From Lachnospiraceae bacterium (GTDB lineage Bacteria; Bacillota; Clostridia; Lachnospirales; Lachnospiraceae), in the NCBI GenBank assembly GCA_022800815.1, contig JAAWRC010000014.1, positions 1-64,000 of the forward strand: a DNA stretch of 64,000 nt, written 5' to 3'. Below the pieces are notes generated by a model. The model did no database searches. It was not told the origin of the DNA and saw only the letters and a list, made by a program, of their open reading frames with translations. This document shows, one piece after another, positions 50,965-60,771 of this stretch. The position numbers and the translations under genes were made by a program. Position 1 is the stretch's first letter. Each line of letters starts with the position of its first letter.

Positions 50965-51816
50965 ATGGCAGAGAGAGTCAGGCGTTTTTTCCGGTTCTGC
51001 AAAAAGAATCCGTCTTTTACGGTCGGGCTTGTGATCATGGTCCTCATTTTCGTTCTTGCGGTGTTTGCGGAATGGATCGCACCCAATGACCCGTATCTGA
51101 ACAATCCGAAGATTAAGCTGATGGCGCCTTTCACGGATGCGGCCTATCCGCTGGGGACGGATTATATCGGGCGGTGTCTGTTGTCACGTATGATCTACGG
51201 CATTCGGACTTCCATGGTCCTGTGTCTGACGGCGGTGGCCGGTGCGCTGGTCCTCGGTATCGGTGTCGGCATTGTCTCCGGCATGGCCTACCCGGGGCGG
51301 ATGGACAGTGTGCTGATGCGGATTGTGGACGTGCAGATGGGCTATCCGTTTATCGTCCTGGTCATCATTCTGATTTCTCTGTTCGGCCAGTCCATTCCCA
51401 GCCTGGCCCTGGTTCTGGCCCTCTCTTTTTGGGCACCCTATGCCAGAAATATCCGGGGCAGCACGATGATCCAGAAGGAGGCGGATTATATCTCGGCGGC
51501 GAAGCTGATGGGGGCAGGGAACCGGCGGATCGCCACCAAATATCTGGGGCGGAATGTCCTGCCCGGGATTCTTCCGGTGGTCCCCATGGATATTTCCAGC
51601 GCCATCGTGATTGAGTCTCTGCTCAGTTACATGGGTCTTGGCGTCCAGCCGCCCATCATCTCTCTGGGGAACGTCATGGGGGACGGCAAGAATTATATTT
51701 CCACCAACTGGTGGATTACGGCCATGCCGGGGTTTCTGATCGTGATTATGGCCATTGCGCTGACGCTGATTGGCGATGCCCTGCATAAGCAGTTCGACCC
51801 GAAGCTGCGGAATTAG
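50965..51816 (+). CDS. Dpp/Opp-type ABC permease, second subunit
   Basis: A 283-residue DppC/OppC-like permease with the N-terminal helix (FTVGLVIMVLIFVLAVFAEW), YPLGTDYIGRCLLSRMIYG, the EAA-like loop AAKLMGAGNRRIATKYLGRN and LLSYMGLGVQPP. It forms the channel with the preceding gene product. Confidence 0.93.
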   Translation: MAERVRRFFRFCKKNPSFTVGLVIMVLIFVLAVFAEWIAPNDPYLNNPKIKLMAPFTDAAYPLGTDYIGRCLLSRMIYGIRTSMVLCLTAVAGALVLGIGVGIVSGMAYPGRMDSVLMRIVDVQMGYPFIVLVIILISLFGQSIPSLALVLALSFWAPYARNIRGSTMIQKEADYISAAKLMGAGNRRIATKYLGRNVLPGILPVVPMDISSAIVIESLLSYMGLGVQPPIISLGNVMGDGKNYISTNWWITAMPGFLIVIMAIALTLIGDALHKQFDPKLRN

Positions 51817-51828
51817 GAGGCGTACAGA

Positions 51829-52881
51829 ATGGAAGAAAAGAGACGGGAAGAAAGGAAACCAGAAGAGCGGAAAGAGGATGTTTTGCTGGAGGTGAGGGAT
51901 CTGCGCACCTATTTCCATATGCCGGGCGGGAAGGTCATCAAGGCAGTGGAGGGCGTGAATTTCAGGCTGAAGAAGGGGCGGGTCCTGGGGATCATCGGGG
52001 AGTCCGGCTCCGGAAAAAGCGTGACTTCCCGGGCCATTATGCAGATCGTGGACCAGCCGGGGAGGATCGAGGGCGGGGAGGTCCTCTTTCGAGGGGAGGA
52101 CCTGTTAAAGAAGAGCGAACGGGAGATGTCCCGCCTGCGGGGGTCTAAAATTTCCCTGATTTTTCAGGACCCGAACACTTCGTTCAATCCGTATATGACC
52201 ATCGGGAGGCAGCTCAGGCAGGCGTTCCGGGTCCACAATAAAAAGGCGGGAAAGGAAGAGTGTGAGGCAGCGGTGCGGGATGCGCTAAAGCTGGTGGGCA
52301 TCAATAACTGGGAGGAAGTGACGAAGTGTTATCCCTGCCAGTTTTCCGCCGGCTTCCGCCAGCGGCTCTTCATCGCCATGGCGATGATCTTCAAGCCGGA
52401 TCTCCTGATCGCCGACGAGCCGACCACCAGCCTGGGCATCACCATCCAGGCGGAGATCATCCAGGCCCTCAATGAGATTCGGGAGAAGGTGGGGAATTCG
52501 GTGATCATGATCACCCATGATTTCGGTGTGGTCTCCCAGTTTGCGGACGATATTTTTGTCATGTATGCGGGACGGTGTGTGGAGTATTCGCCGAAGAAGG
52601 AGCTTCTCGTCGCACCTCGCCATCCCTACACGGTGGGACTCCTGCGCTCGGTGCCCCTTCTGGAGGCGAGGAAGACGAAGCGGTTGAAGTCGATCCCGGG
52701 GTTTCCGCCGGACATGGCGAACCCGCCGGAGGGCTGTCCCTTTGCGGAGCGCTGTGAATGGGCGAAGCCCAAATGTTTCAAGGAGCCGCCGAAGCTGGCT
52801 TCCGTGGGGGAGGGGCGCCTGGCGGCCTGCCACTATCCTTTGACGGAGTATCGGACGGCGGATGACACAAGACTGGAGTGA
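51829..52881 (+). CDS. Dpp/Opp-type ABC ATPase, first subunit
   Basis: A 350-residue DppD/OppD-like ATPase with Walker A GESGSGKSV, Q-loop FQDPNTSFNP, Walker B LLIADEPTTSLG, switch His in MITHDFGVV, and the C-terminal Cys-rich oligopeptide tail (EGCPFAERCEWAKPKC). The signature position reads FSAGFRQRLFIAMA instead of LSGGMRQR, a modest divergence. The gap to the next gene is only a few bases. Confidence 0.92.
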   Translation: MEEKRREERKPEERKEDVLLEVRDLRTYFHMPGGKVIKAVEGVNFRLKKGRVLGIIGESGSGKSVTSRAIMQIVDQPGRIEGGEVLFRGEDLLKKSEREMSRLRGSKISLIFQDPNTSFNPYMTIGRQLRQAFRVHNKKAGKEECEAAVRDALKLVGINNWEEVTKCYPCQFSAGFRQRLFIAMAMIFKPDLLIADEPTTSLGITIQAEIIQALNEIREKVGNSVIMITHDFGVVSQFADDIFVMYAGRCVEYSPKKELLVAPRHPYTVGLLRSVPLLEARKTKRLKSIPGFPPDMANPPEGCPFAERCEWAKPKCFKEPPKLASVGEGRLAACHYPLTEYRTADDTRLE

Positions 52882-52890
52882 GGTGTGAGC

Positions 52891-53910
52891 ATGGCAGAAC
52901 CGATTTTAAAGGTAACGAATCTGAAAAAGCATTACCCGGTCCGCAAGGGGCTTTTGAACCGACAGGTGGCCACCCGCTATGTGGTGGACGGAGTGGACAT
53001 TCAGATCAATCCGGGGGAGACGGTGGCCCTGGTGGGGGAGTCCGGCTGCGGGAAGACGGTGCTTCTCAGGGTGCTCCTCGGTATCGAGGAGGCCACGGAG
53101 GGGGAGATCTGTTATTATGGAAAAGACATTACGAAGTTAGGAAGGCAGGAGCGGAAGGAGATGCGCAAGAAGGTGCAGATGATCTTCCAGGATTCCATGT
53201 CGGCACTCCATCCCCGCTTTACCATCATGGAATCTTTGGCGGAGCCTCTGCTCTTAAACGGGATGAAGGACAGGACGCAGATCGAGAAGATCGTGGTCGA
53301 GATGCTGGAAAAGGTGGGGCTTGATGCCGGATACCGGTTCCGGAACCCGGAATCTTTGAGTGGGGGGCAGAGACAGAGGGTCATCATTGCCAGGGCGCTG
53401 GTGGAACGGCCGGAGCTCATTTTGGCGGACGAGCCGATCTCGGCCCTGGACGTGTCGCTGCAGGCGCAGGTGCTCAATCTGCTCATGGATCTCCAGGAGG
53501 AATTTAAGCTTTCGATGTTGTTTGTGGCCCATGACTTGGCGGTGGTGCGCCAGATTGCGGACTACATCCTGATCATGTATGCGGGCCATATCCTGGAGGC
53601 GGCGCCGGGCCGGGAGATCTATGCCAACGCCTGCCATCCCTATACGCAGGTGCTTTTGGAATCGGCACCCAGCATTTCCAAGGGCGTCCGGGGGGAAGCC
53701 TTTCATCTGAATTTGAAGATCGGGGATGCGCCGGATCCGATGAATCCTCCCTCCGGCTGTGTGTTCCACACCAGGTGCGTGTATGCGGACGAGGGATGCA
53801 GACGGAGGGTTCCAAAGGAGCGGAAGGTTTCCGACGGCCATTATGTGGCCTGCGACAAATATGAGGAGATCGGAAGAAATGTGAAGGCAGGGCAACGCGG
53901 TGAACAGTGA
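52891..53910 (+). CDS. Dpp/Opp-type ABC ATPase, second subunit
   Basis: About 339 residues with Walker A GESGCGKTV, Q-loop FQDSMSALHPRF, signature LSGGQRQRV, Walker B LILADEPISALD, His in VAHDLAVV and the C-terminal Cys cluster (SGCVFHTRCVYADEGC). It could start at GTG 52885 or ATG 52891; the latter matches the usual MAEPILKV start. It completes a five-gene importer and is followed 12 nt later by an FGGY kinase. Confidence 0.92.
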   Translation: MAEPILKVTNLKKHYPVRKGLLNRQVATRYVVDGVDIQINPGETVALVGESGCGKTVLLRVLLGIEEATEGEICYYGKDITKLGRQERKEMRKKVQMIFQDSMSALHPRFTIMESLAEPLLLNGMKDRTQIEKIVVEMLEKVGLDAGYRFRNPESLSGGQRQRVIIARALVERPELILADEPISALDVSLQAQVLNLLMDLQEEFKLSMLFVAHDLAVVRQIADYILIMYAGHILEAAPGREIYANACHPYTQVLLESAPSISKGVRGEAFHLNLKIGDAPDPMNPPSGCVFHTRCVYADEGCRRRVPKERKVSDGHYVACDKYEEIGRNVKAGQRGEQ

Positions 53911-53922
53911 GGGGGCGGGGAG

Positions 53923-55416
53923 ATGGCAAAGGACTATGTGATCGCATATGATCTGGGGACCAGCGGGGTCAAGGCGGCCCTGGTGGATTTGGACGGGAAT
54001 TTTATGGCGGCCCGGGTGGAAAGTTATCCGCTCTACACGGAGCGGCCGGGATGGGCGGAGCAGGAACCCTCGGATTACTGGGAGGGGGTTTTAAAGGCGA
54101 CGAGACGGGTGGCCCTGGAGTCCGGGATCGGACCGGAGGGGGCGAAGGGGATCGTGTTCGGCAGTCAGTGGAAGGGTATCATTCCTGTGGACGGGGGGGG
54201 AAAAGCCCTGCGCCGGAGCATGATCTGGCTGGACAGGCGGGCGGAGGAGGAGGCGGAAAGGCTCAACGCCCATTTCGGGAAGAGGCTCTTTTATGCGTCG
54301 GATTACTGGCCCAAGCTTTTGTGGTTCCGGGAACACTGCCCGGAGCTTTATGGGAGGACGAAGATGATCCTGGAGGTGAATTCGTTCCTCAAGTGGAAGG
54401 CGACGGGAAGGACGGCCATGGACGTGACGAACCATTTTGTGAAAAGTTTTGACGGGGAGCTTCAGGCGTTTTATGACCGGTTTCTGGAGGAGGCGGGAAT
54501 CTCTGGGGACAAGTTTCCGCCCATGGTGAAGCCGGAGGAGAAGGTGGGTGTCTTGACGGACGTGGCGGCGAAGGAGCTGGGCCTTGTGGCCGGGATTCCG
54601 GTGTTTGGCGGCTGCGGCGACATTCCGGCGATTGCGATCGGTTCCGGCTGCATGGCGCAGGGGGAGGTGCATGCCTATTTCGGCTCTTCCGGCTGGCTGG
54701 GCCTTGTGCGGGCCCATTCCCCGAAGGATCTGTATGTCTCTCCCTTTGACGGGGAGCGGGATATTTTCCTGTACCCGATCCAGGCCATCGGACTGGCCCT
54801 GAACTGGACCATCCGGCAGTTTTACCGCAGGGAGGCGGAGGAGCTCGGGGAGGGGATCTATGATTTGATCAACGAGGACCTTGCGGACCTTCCTCCGGGG
54901 AGCGGCGGCGTGCTGGCGGCTCCGTGGATGTTCGGGGAGCGTCCGCCGCTGTTTTCGGAGGCGGCCAGGGGGACGTTCCTCAACCTGAATTCCTGTCATG
55001 ACCGCAGGCACATGGTAAAGGCGGTCATGGAGGGGGTCTGTTACACGCTGAAAATGAACGTGGAGAATGACTGGGAGAGGGGCGGGATGCGCCCGACGAG
55101 AATCTGTGCCGTGGGAGGCGGAGCTGGCAGCGGCGTATGGATGCAGGCGCTGGCGGACATTCTGGAGGTGCCGGTCCAGGTTCCCGCAAACCCGAGGCAT
55201 GCCGGCGCCATCGGCACGGCCTGTTGTGCGAGGATCGGGCTTGGGCTGTGCGAAAGTTTTGAGGAAGCGGCCGGGCAGATCAAACCTTGGCGCAGTTTTC
55301 GGCCGAGGCCGGAGGCCGTGGCGATTTACCGGAAGGGGTATGAGACTTTCCGAGGGCTGTACCGTCTCCTGGAACCGGTCTTTGCGACAGCGGAGTACGG
55401 CGAAGGACGGCAATAA
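53923..55416 (+). CDS. FGGY-family carbohydrate kinase
   Basis: The 497-residue kinase has the N-terminal phosphate-binding block YDLGTSGVKAALVDLDG, the xylulokinase/gluconate-kinase-like WAEQEPSDYW and the C-terminal ADP-binding block AVGGGAGSGVWMQALAD. The catalytic Asp is probably the one in IWLDRRAEEEAE or near LINEDLADLPPG; I could not fix it by eye. The substrate is a sugar or polyol of unknown identity. Its place directly after a peptide-type importer suggests the importer may carry a sugar or glycoconjugate. Confidence 0.88.
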   Translation: MAKDYVIAYDLGTSGVKAALVDLDGNFMAARVESYPLYTERPGWAEQEPSDYWEGVLKATRRVALESGIGPEGAKGIVFGSQWKGIIPVDGGGKALRRSMIWLDRRAEEEAERLNAHFGKRLFYASDYWPKLLWFREHCPELYGRTKMILEVNSFLKWKATGRTAMDVTNHFVKSFDGELQAFYDRFLEEAGISGDKFPPMVKPEEKVGVLTDVAAKELGLVAGIPVFGGCGDIPAIAIGSGCMAQGEVHAYFGSSGWLGLVRAHSPKDLYVSPFDGERDIFLYPIQAIGLALNWTIRQFYRREAEELGEGIYDLINEDLADLPPGSGGVLAAPWMFGERPPLFSEAARGTFLNLNSCHDRRHMVKAVMEGVCYTLKMNVENDWERGGMRPTRICAVGGGAGSGVWMQALADILEVPVQVPANPRHAGAIGTACCARIGLGLCESFEEAAGQIKPWRSFRPRPEAVAIYRKGYETFRGLYRLLEPVFATAEYGEGRQ

Positions 55417-55439
55417 CATTATGAAAGAAGGAGTGAACC

Positions 55440-56951
55440 ATGGACCAAGTTTATCGTGTGCTTATTTGTGAATTTCATCAGGAGTCGAATACGTTTAACC
55501 CTCTGAACTGTTCTATCGAGCAATTTGAAGCGATCCGTTATCTGGAAGGGGAAGAATTTTTCTGTAAGTGCAGGAGTGTGGCCTGTGCCGTCCATGGGAT
55601 GATTGATGCGGTGGAGGAAGCGGGAGGGACTCCGGTGCCCACCATTGATCTGTTTGCCCAGTCCGGCGGAAGGGTGAAGGACGAGGTCATGGAGCTTCTG
55701 CTCTCCAGGCTGCAGGAGTATGTGGAGCGGGAGGAGTTTGACGCGGTCTTCACGTCTCTTCACGGGGCAACTTCCACGGAAAGCGAGGACGACGCCTGCG
55801 GCGTATTCATGGAGAAGCTTCGGGACATGGTGGGGGAGGAGAAGGTCATCGCCGCTTCTTTTGACCTCCACGCCAATATTACGGAGCGGATGCTTGCCAA
55901 TGTGGACGTGGTCTGTGGCTACCAGTCCTATCCCCACGTGGATTTTTATGAGACGGGATACCGGGCGGCAAGGCTCGGCATGCGCAAGCTGGAGCGGAAG
56001 AAGACTTTTGTAGCTTCGACGCTGATTCCCATGATGGTGCCGCCGGTGGGCTATACTTCTTTGCTGCCGCCTTTCAAGGACGTCATGGATTACGGGAAGG
56101 CTCTGGTGGAGGAGGGGAAGCTTCTGGATTTTACTTTGTTTCAGGTACAGCCCTGGCTGGACATCCCCGAGATCAAGAGCTGTGTGATCGCCATTGGAGA
56201 GGAAGAGGAGGCGGCGAGGGCTTATGCGGCGGAGCTTGGGAGACGGCTGTTTGAAAACCGGGAGAGCTACTGGCCGGAGCTTACAACCATCGACGCAGTC
56301 ATTGACCGGGCGGAAATGCCGGAGGCCCTTAAGCCGGTGATCCTGGTGGATTCGGCTGATTCTCCCAACGGGGGGGCCGTCGGCGACAGCATCGCCGTGG
56401 CCCTTCGGATCTATGAGCGGGGCTCGAAGATTCGGGCGGGCATGTTTGTCAAGGATCCGGAGGTGGTGGCGCAGGCATTTGCCGTCGGTGTCGGAAATGA
56501 GGCGGAGTTTTCCATCGGTGCAAAGTTCACGCCCGGCATGCCGGGGCCACTGTCGGCGGTGGGGCGGGTGCGCTCCCTGCACGACGGGATGTTTTATCAG
56601 GAGGGACCTGCCTGTCGGGGAGTCTGCAACAACATCGGGAAGACGGCGGTGGTCTCCATCGGAAACATGGATATCATGGTCTGCGAGGAACCGGCTTCCT
56701 CCGGGGACCCTCAGTTGTTCCGCCATTTCGGGATCGAGCCTACCTTTTATGATCTGGTGGTGGTGAAGGCAAACACCTCCTATCGGGTGCCCTACAGTAG
56801 TTTTGCCACGGAGTTTTATTCTACGGACACGCCGGGCGCCGGGGCCGCCAACCTCCAGTGGTTTGACTGGAAGCACATCCCGAAGGACATGTATCCCTTT
56901 GAGAAACTGGACGGGTATCAGGTGGAGGCGGCTAGGGTGCGGAGAGGATGA
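55440..56951 (+). CDS. M81-family (MlrC-like) metallopeptidase
   Basis: A 503-residue protein matching the MlrC/M81 pattern: CEFHQESNTFNPLNCS at the N-terminus, FTSLHGATSTESEDDACG, ASFDLHANITERM, GYQSYPHVDFYETGYRAAR and the C-terminal VDSADSPNGGAVGDS. His and Asp residues in these blocks are the likely zinc ligands. MlrC cleaves linear microcystin products; most relatives in gut bacteria are uncharacterised and may act on unusual peptide or amide bonds. Proximity to a peptide-type importer and to a hydantoinase-like gene supports amide catabolism. Confidence 0.88.
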   Translation: MDQVYRVLICEFHQESNTFNPLNCSIEQFEAIRYLEGEEFFCKCRSVACAVHGMIDAVEEAGGTPVPTIDLFAQSGGRVKDEVMELLLSRLQEYVEREEFDAVFTSLHGATSTESEDDACGVFMEKLRDMVGEEKVIAASFDLHANITERMLANVDVVCGYQSYPHVDFYETGYRAARLGMRKLERKKTFVASTLIPMMVPPVGYTSLLPPFKDVMDYGKALVEEGKLLDFTLFQVQPWLDIPEIKSCVIAIGEEEEAARAYAAELGRRLFENRESYWPELTTIDAVIDRAEMPEALKPVILVDSADSPNGGAVGDSIAVALRIYERGSKIRAGMFVKDPEVVAQAFAVGVGNEAEFSIGAKFTPGMPGPLSAVGRVRSLHDGMFYQEGPACRGVCNNIGKTAVVSIGNMDIMVCEEPASSGDPQLFRHFGIEPTFYDLVVVKANTSYRVPYSSFATEFYSTDTPGAGAANLQWFDWKHIPKDMYPFEKLDGYQVEAARVRRG

Positions 56952-57003
56952 TGGGGGAGGTCGGGAGATATGGCTTGAGAGTTGTCTATCGTCTGCGGCG
57001 TTA

Positions 57004-57032
57004 TTGATGTTTTGAGAAATTCTTGTTATACT
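57004..57032 (+). promoter_or_regulatory. Promoter-like sequence before the ATPase remnant
   Basis: TTGATG (57004-57009), 17-base spacer, TATACT (57027-57032), inside an inverted repeat CTTGT...ACAAG. Confidence 0.5.
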
Positions 57033-57076
57033 ATACAAGAAAGTAGTGACTAAAACGTCGCAAGTACGAGGTGACT

Positions 57077-57329
57077 ATGATGGTTAAACGAGATACCTGT
57101 TTGAACCGTATGATTCATGATATGTAGGAACGGCGAGGTCAAGGTAATTACCGGCATCCGTCGCTGTGGAAAATCGGTGCTGTTGTTTGAATTGTTCTAT
57201 GAGTATCTTCTTTCGCAAGGGGTTCAGGAAGACCACATCATAAAAATCGAATTGGATCAAAGACGTTGCAATAAATTCAGAAATCCCATCACGCTTTGTG
57301 AATATGTCGAGGATGTGGAATTATTTTAA
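57077..57329 (+). pseudogene. N-terminal remnant of a DUF4143-type AAA ATPase
   Basis: The first frame reads VKRDTCLNRMIHDM and stops at TAG. A shifted frame continues RNGEVKVITGIRRCGKSVLL, including the P-loop GIRRCGKS, and ends after YVEDVELF. The family is normally about 400 residues, so there is both a frameshift near 57120 and loss of the rest. A C-terminal fragment that looks like the same family is on the opposite strand at 63327-63518. The sequence is richer in A+T than its neighbours. Confidence 0.75.
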
Positions 57330-57411
57330 TCAATAGGCCCGCAGATACGGTAAATGCCCTTGAGGCGAGCTGCCGATAGCCCTGCTGACGGATGTGAGGT
57401 TTTACGTAGAC

Positions 57412-57882
57412 ATGGATTATAAAATTCGAGAAATTAGAATAAACGAATATCCAATATTATCTGATTTTCTGTATGAAGCAATTTTTATTCCGGATGGCAT
57501 GGACAGGCCGCCGAAATCCATTATCGAACGGCCGGAGCTGCAAGTATATATTGAAGATTTTGGAAAAGCGGATGATTGGTGTTTTGTTGTGGAAATAAAA
57601 GAAAGGATTGCGGGCGCAGTATGGGTTCGCATTATGAATGACTACGGACATATTGATGATGAAACTCCCTCATTTGCCATATCACTGCATGAGGAATACA
57701 GGAATTTAGGCATTGGTACGGCGCTTATGGAGTTTATGTTGCAATTCCTGAGGGAGAAAGGATATAAGCGGACGTCTCTTTCTGTGCAAAAGGCAAATTA
57801 TGCGGTTCGTATGTATCGGAAAGCGGGCTTTGAGGTTGTTGGCGAGAACGAAGAAGAATACATCATGGTTTGCCGGTTGTAA
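57412..57882 (+). CDS. GNAT-family N-acetyltransferase
   Basis: About 156 residues with the GNAT core: AGAVWVRIMNDYGHIDDE, acetyl-CoA loop HEEYRNLGIGTALMEFML and the C-terminal VQKANYAVRMYRKAGFEVVGENEEEYIM. ATG 57412 is chosen over GTG 57394 because it begins the conserved strand; no clear ribosome site is present for either. It is A+T-richer than its neighbours and lies next to the ATPase remnant, suggesting both came with an insertion. The acceptor substrate is unknown. Confidence 0.85.
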   Translation: MDYKIREIRINEYPILSDFLYEAIFIPDGMDRPPKSIIERPELQVYIEDFGKADDWCFVVEIKERIAGAVWVRIMNDYGHIDDETPSFAISLHEEYRNLGIGTALMEFMLQFLREKGYKRTSLSVQKANYAVRMYRKAGFEVVGENEEEYIMVCRL

Positions 57883-57905
57883 TGTGATGGGGAGGGAGTG
57901 CGGCC

Positions 57906-59522
57906 ATGAGCGTAACGGTCAGGGAGCTTTTAAAGCTTCCGTCTTTAAAGGGAGCGAAGGTACTTGGGGGACAGCGGGGACTGGAGAAGATCGTGTCCTC
58001 GATCTCCGTGCTGGAATCGGTCCAGCCGGAAAAGCTGGTGGACGGATTGTTTCCCCGGGGGGAATTTTACGGCAGTGAGATCGTGATCACAGGCTTCATG
58101 AACATGGTGGACGACGTGGACTGTCAGTGTGCGAATATCCGTCGTCTGGCCGAGGGCGGCGAGGTAGGGCTGATTCTTTTTTATGTGGGGGTCTACCTGC
58201 CCGGGGTGGACAGGCGGCTCGTCGAGCTGGCCGACGACCTGGATTTCGTTTTGATATGTATGCCGGAGGGACAGAGAAATCTTCGATACAGCGAGGTAAT
58301 CACGGACGTGATGGAATGCATTTGCCGGGATCGGGCCCGAAGTACGTCCTTTGTCTCTGATATTCTGGCCAGGGTTTCCGGACTGCCGGCGCATCAGCAG
58401 ACTGTGAACACGGTCATAAAAATGCTCAGCGACCATATTTCTGCCTCGGTGGTTCTGTGTGACCGGGAGTTTCATATTCTCAATCTGGCGGCCTGGCCCA
58501 GGGGGATCGCGGAGGCGGTTCGGGAAGAGATCGAATCTGTTCGGGTGTATCCGGAACCGGAGGATTTTAGGCTATGCTCCTTTCTTCCGGACGGCCGTCT
58601 TTACCGTATGAGGGTGAATGCCTCCCCGCAGTGGATGGAGCTTTTTCTGTTAAAGGAGGGAGAGCCTCTCGGCCATACGGTCCTGGAGCAGTCTCTGGAG
58701 GTGGTGCGGCTGGGAGTGAATATCTGGGGACAGAGGCACGAAGCCATTGCCGTTCATGAGCTGGTGCGGGCGATTTTGCAGGACGATCCCATCAAGATGC
58801 GCCGCCTGGCGGATATTTTTCATGTGGACGTGGCGTCCATCCATGAGATGTGGATCCTCTGCGGGGAACGGGAGGAGAGTATTTTAAGGCTGCGGGAACA
58901 GATGGGAGAGATTCGGGACGTTCTGTCAGGCTGTTCCGACACGGTGGTGGCCGACTGCTACGAGGATAAGCTGCTCTTGTTTCTTGGAAGCCCGGCTTCT
59001 CTGCGGGAGGCCGGAGGGCAGATTGAAACCATTCTTGCCATGGTCCGGGCCGGGGACGATACGGTGACGCTCACCCGATTTGGGGATCTGCAGGATACAA
59101 GTGAGGTCCGAAAAGCCTATTTCTGCCACCAGGCCTGTTTGTCGGATGCGAAGAAGCTTTTTGGGAGACGGCACAGCTTCTGCCAGGGAGAGGTGGAGTA
59201 CGCCGAGAGCTGCAGGAATCTGATCGATCAGGGGGAGCAGGAGGTCGGCCGTTGTCTTCTGGCTTTGCGGGCTCTTCAGAAGGACCGGGAAAATCAGGTG
59301 CTCTTGGAGACTCTGAAGGTTTATCTCCTGGACGGGGACGGCAGCATTACCCGGACGGCGGAGCTTTTGTATCTCCACAAGAATACGGTAAAGTACCGAA
59401 TCCGGCGCATCTGTGATCTGCTGGGGTATCATCCGGACAGGCAGCCAAAGGCGGCCGCATTGTACCGGGCGGCTGCGGTGCACAGGCTTTTAATGGGAAA
59501 TGGGAATAGAGATCCGAAGTGA
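57906..59522 (+). CDS. PucR-family transcriptional regulator
   Basis: The 538-residue regulator has an N-terminal PucR/purine-catabolism-like domain (VTVRELLKLPSLKGAKVLGG to about residue 130), a middle GGDEF-like/CdaR domain and a C-terminal PucR helix-turn-helix (GSITRTAELLYLHKNTVKYRIRRICDLLG). Such regulators control purine, hydantoin and amino acid breakdown. It lies just upstream of the DUF917-hyuA-racemase genes and is the best candidate to act on the motif shared by their leaders. Confidence 0.9.
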   Translation: MSVTVRELLKLPSLKGAKVLGGQRGLEKIVSSISVLESVQPEKLVDGLFPRGEFYGSEIVITGFMNMVDDVDCQCANIRRLAEGGEVGLILFYVGVYLPGVDRRLVELADDLDFVLICMPEGQRNLRYSEVITDVMECICRDRARSTSFVSDILARVSGLPAHQQTVNTVIKMLSDHISASVVLCDREFHILNLAAWPRGIAEAVREEIESVRVYPEPEDFRLCSFLPDGRLYRMRVNASPQWMELFLLKEGEPLGHTVLEQSLEVVRLGVNIWGQRHEAIAVHELVRAILQDDPIKMRRLADIFHVDVASIHEMWILCGEREESILRLREQMGEIRDVLSGCSDTVVADCYEDKLLLFLGSPASLREAGGQIETILAMVRAGDDTVTLTRFGDLQDTSEVRKAYFCHQACLSDAKKLFGRRHSFCQGEVEYAESCRNLIDQGEQEVGRCLLALRALQKDRENQVLLETLKVYLLDGDGSITRTAELLYLHKNTVKYRIRRICDLLGYHPDRQPKAAALYRAAAVHRLLMGNGNRDPK

Positions 59523-59608
59523 TCAGGGCGGGGTTCATTGTCCGAAGGGACAAAGGACCTCGTCTTTTTTCTGTTTTTGCGACAATTCCGCCCGATGCAT
59601 TCCCATGT

Positions 59609-59637
59609 TATAATCCGTTTTGAGTTTCGCAATTGCC
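59609..59637 (+). promoter_or_regulatory. Promoter -10 and shared leader motif before the DUF917 gene
   Basis: TATAAT (59609-59614) is followed by TTTTGAGTTTCGCAATTGCC (59618-59637). The same 20-mer with one change occurs at 62531-62550 before the racemase gene. It falls over the expected transcription start, a suitable place for an operator. Confidence 0.55.
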
Positions 59638-59670
59638 CGATAGCATAAAAGACGAAAAGGAGATGACAGA

Positions 59671-60771
59671 GTGCGAACGATAGGAGTTTCTGAAATTGAA
59701 GACATCGCTCTGGGCGCAGCCCTTCTGGGAGCCGGAGGTGGCGGGGACCCTTACGTGGGGAAGCTGGTGGCCCTGGGGGCGGTGAGGGAGTGCGGGCCCG
59801 TGACCCTGCTTGACCCGGAGGAGGTTCCGGACGACGCCCTGGTGGTTCCCATCGCCATGATGGGCGCCCCCACCATTCTTGGAGAAAAAGGGATTGGTGG
59901 AGAGGAGTACCAGAGGCTTTTTGACATGGTCTCCCGGTTTTTCGGGAAAAAGATTTTTGCGTTTCTTCCCATTGAAGCCGGCGGCGTCAATTCCATGCTG
60001 CCCATTGCCGCCTGTGCGAGGCTTGGGCTTCCGCTGGTGGATGCGGACGGCATGGGACGGGCGTTCCCGGAGCTGCAGATGGTCACCTTCACCATCGGGG
60101 GAATCAGCGCTTCGCCCATGGCCCTCACCGACGAGAAGGGGAACTCGGTGATCTTTGAGACCATCACCAACAAATGGACGGAGGAGCTGGCCAGGGCCGT
60201 GACCATGAGCTGCGGCGGCTCTGTTTCCGTGTCCCTCTATCCCCTCACGGGAGCCCAGATGAAGGCCTATGCGGTGAGGAATATCGTCACCCGCAGTGAA
60301 AGGCTGGGAGCGGCCATCCGCACGGTGAAGGACTGTGAAGGCCGGACGCCGGAGGAGCATTTTCTTGAATTCTCCGAGGGATACCGGCTGTTTAAGGGAA
60401 AGATCGTGGACGTGCTCAGAGAGACCAACGGTGCGTTCAACTTTGGGAAAGCGGTGCTGGAAGGAGTCGGTGAGTACAAGGGCCGCGCCGCTTTTGTGCG
60501 GTTCCAGAATGAGAATCTTGCCGCCGTGGTGGACGGGGAGATCGTGGCCACCACTCCGGACCTGATCTGCCTGGTGGATGCGGAGACCTTCAAGCCGGTC
60601 ACCACGGATGCCCTGAAATACGGAAAGCGGGTATTGATGGTGGGTTACCGGTGTTTTGACCTGTGGCGCACGCCGGCGGGGCTGGAGCTGGTGGGCCCCG
60701 GGTATTTCGGCATCGAGACGGATTACATTCCGCTGGAAGAACGCTGCAAAGGAGGGAAGGGACATGTATAA
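59671..60771 (+). CDS. DUF917-family protein (hydantoinase-associated)
   Basis: A 366-residue protein starting at GTG 59671, 8 nt after AAGGAG. Typical DUF917 features are ALGAALLGAGGGGDPYVGK, IEAGGVNSMLPIAACARLG and VDADGMGRAFPELQMVTF. The family usually accompanies HyuA-type hydantoinase/oxoprolinase genes; some members have been linked to thiohydantoin desulfuration. The gene overlaps the hyuA-like gene by 8 bases, so the two products probably work together in a cytoplasmic pathway. Confidence 0.87.
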   Translation: MRTIGVSEIEDIALGAALLGAGGGGDPYVGKLVALGAVRECGPVTLLDPEEVPDDALVVPIAMMGAPTILGEKGIGGEEYQRLFDMVSRFFGKKIFAFLPIEAGGVNSMLPIAACARLGLPLVDADGMGRAFPELQMVTFTIGGISASPMALTDEKGNSVIFETITNKWTEELARAVTMSCGGSVSVSLYPLTGAQMKAYAVRNIVTRSERLGAAIRTVKDCEGRTPEEHFLEFSEGYRLFKGKIVDVLRETNGAFNFGKAVLEGVGEYKGRAAFVRFQNENLAAVVDGEIVATTPDLICLVDAETFKPVTTDALKYGKRVLMVGYRCFDLWRTPAGLELVGPGYFGIETDYIPLEERCKGGKGHV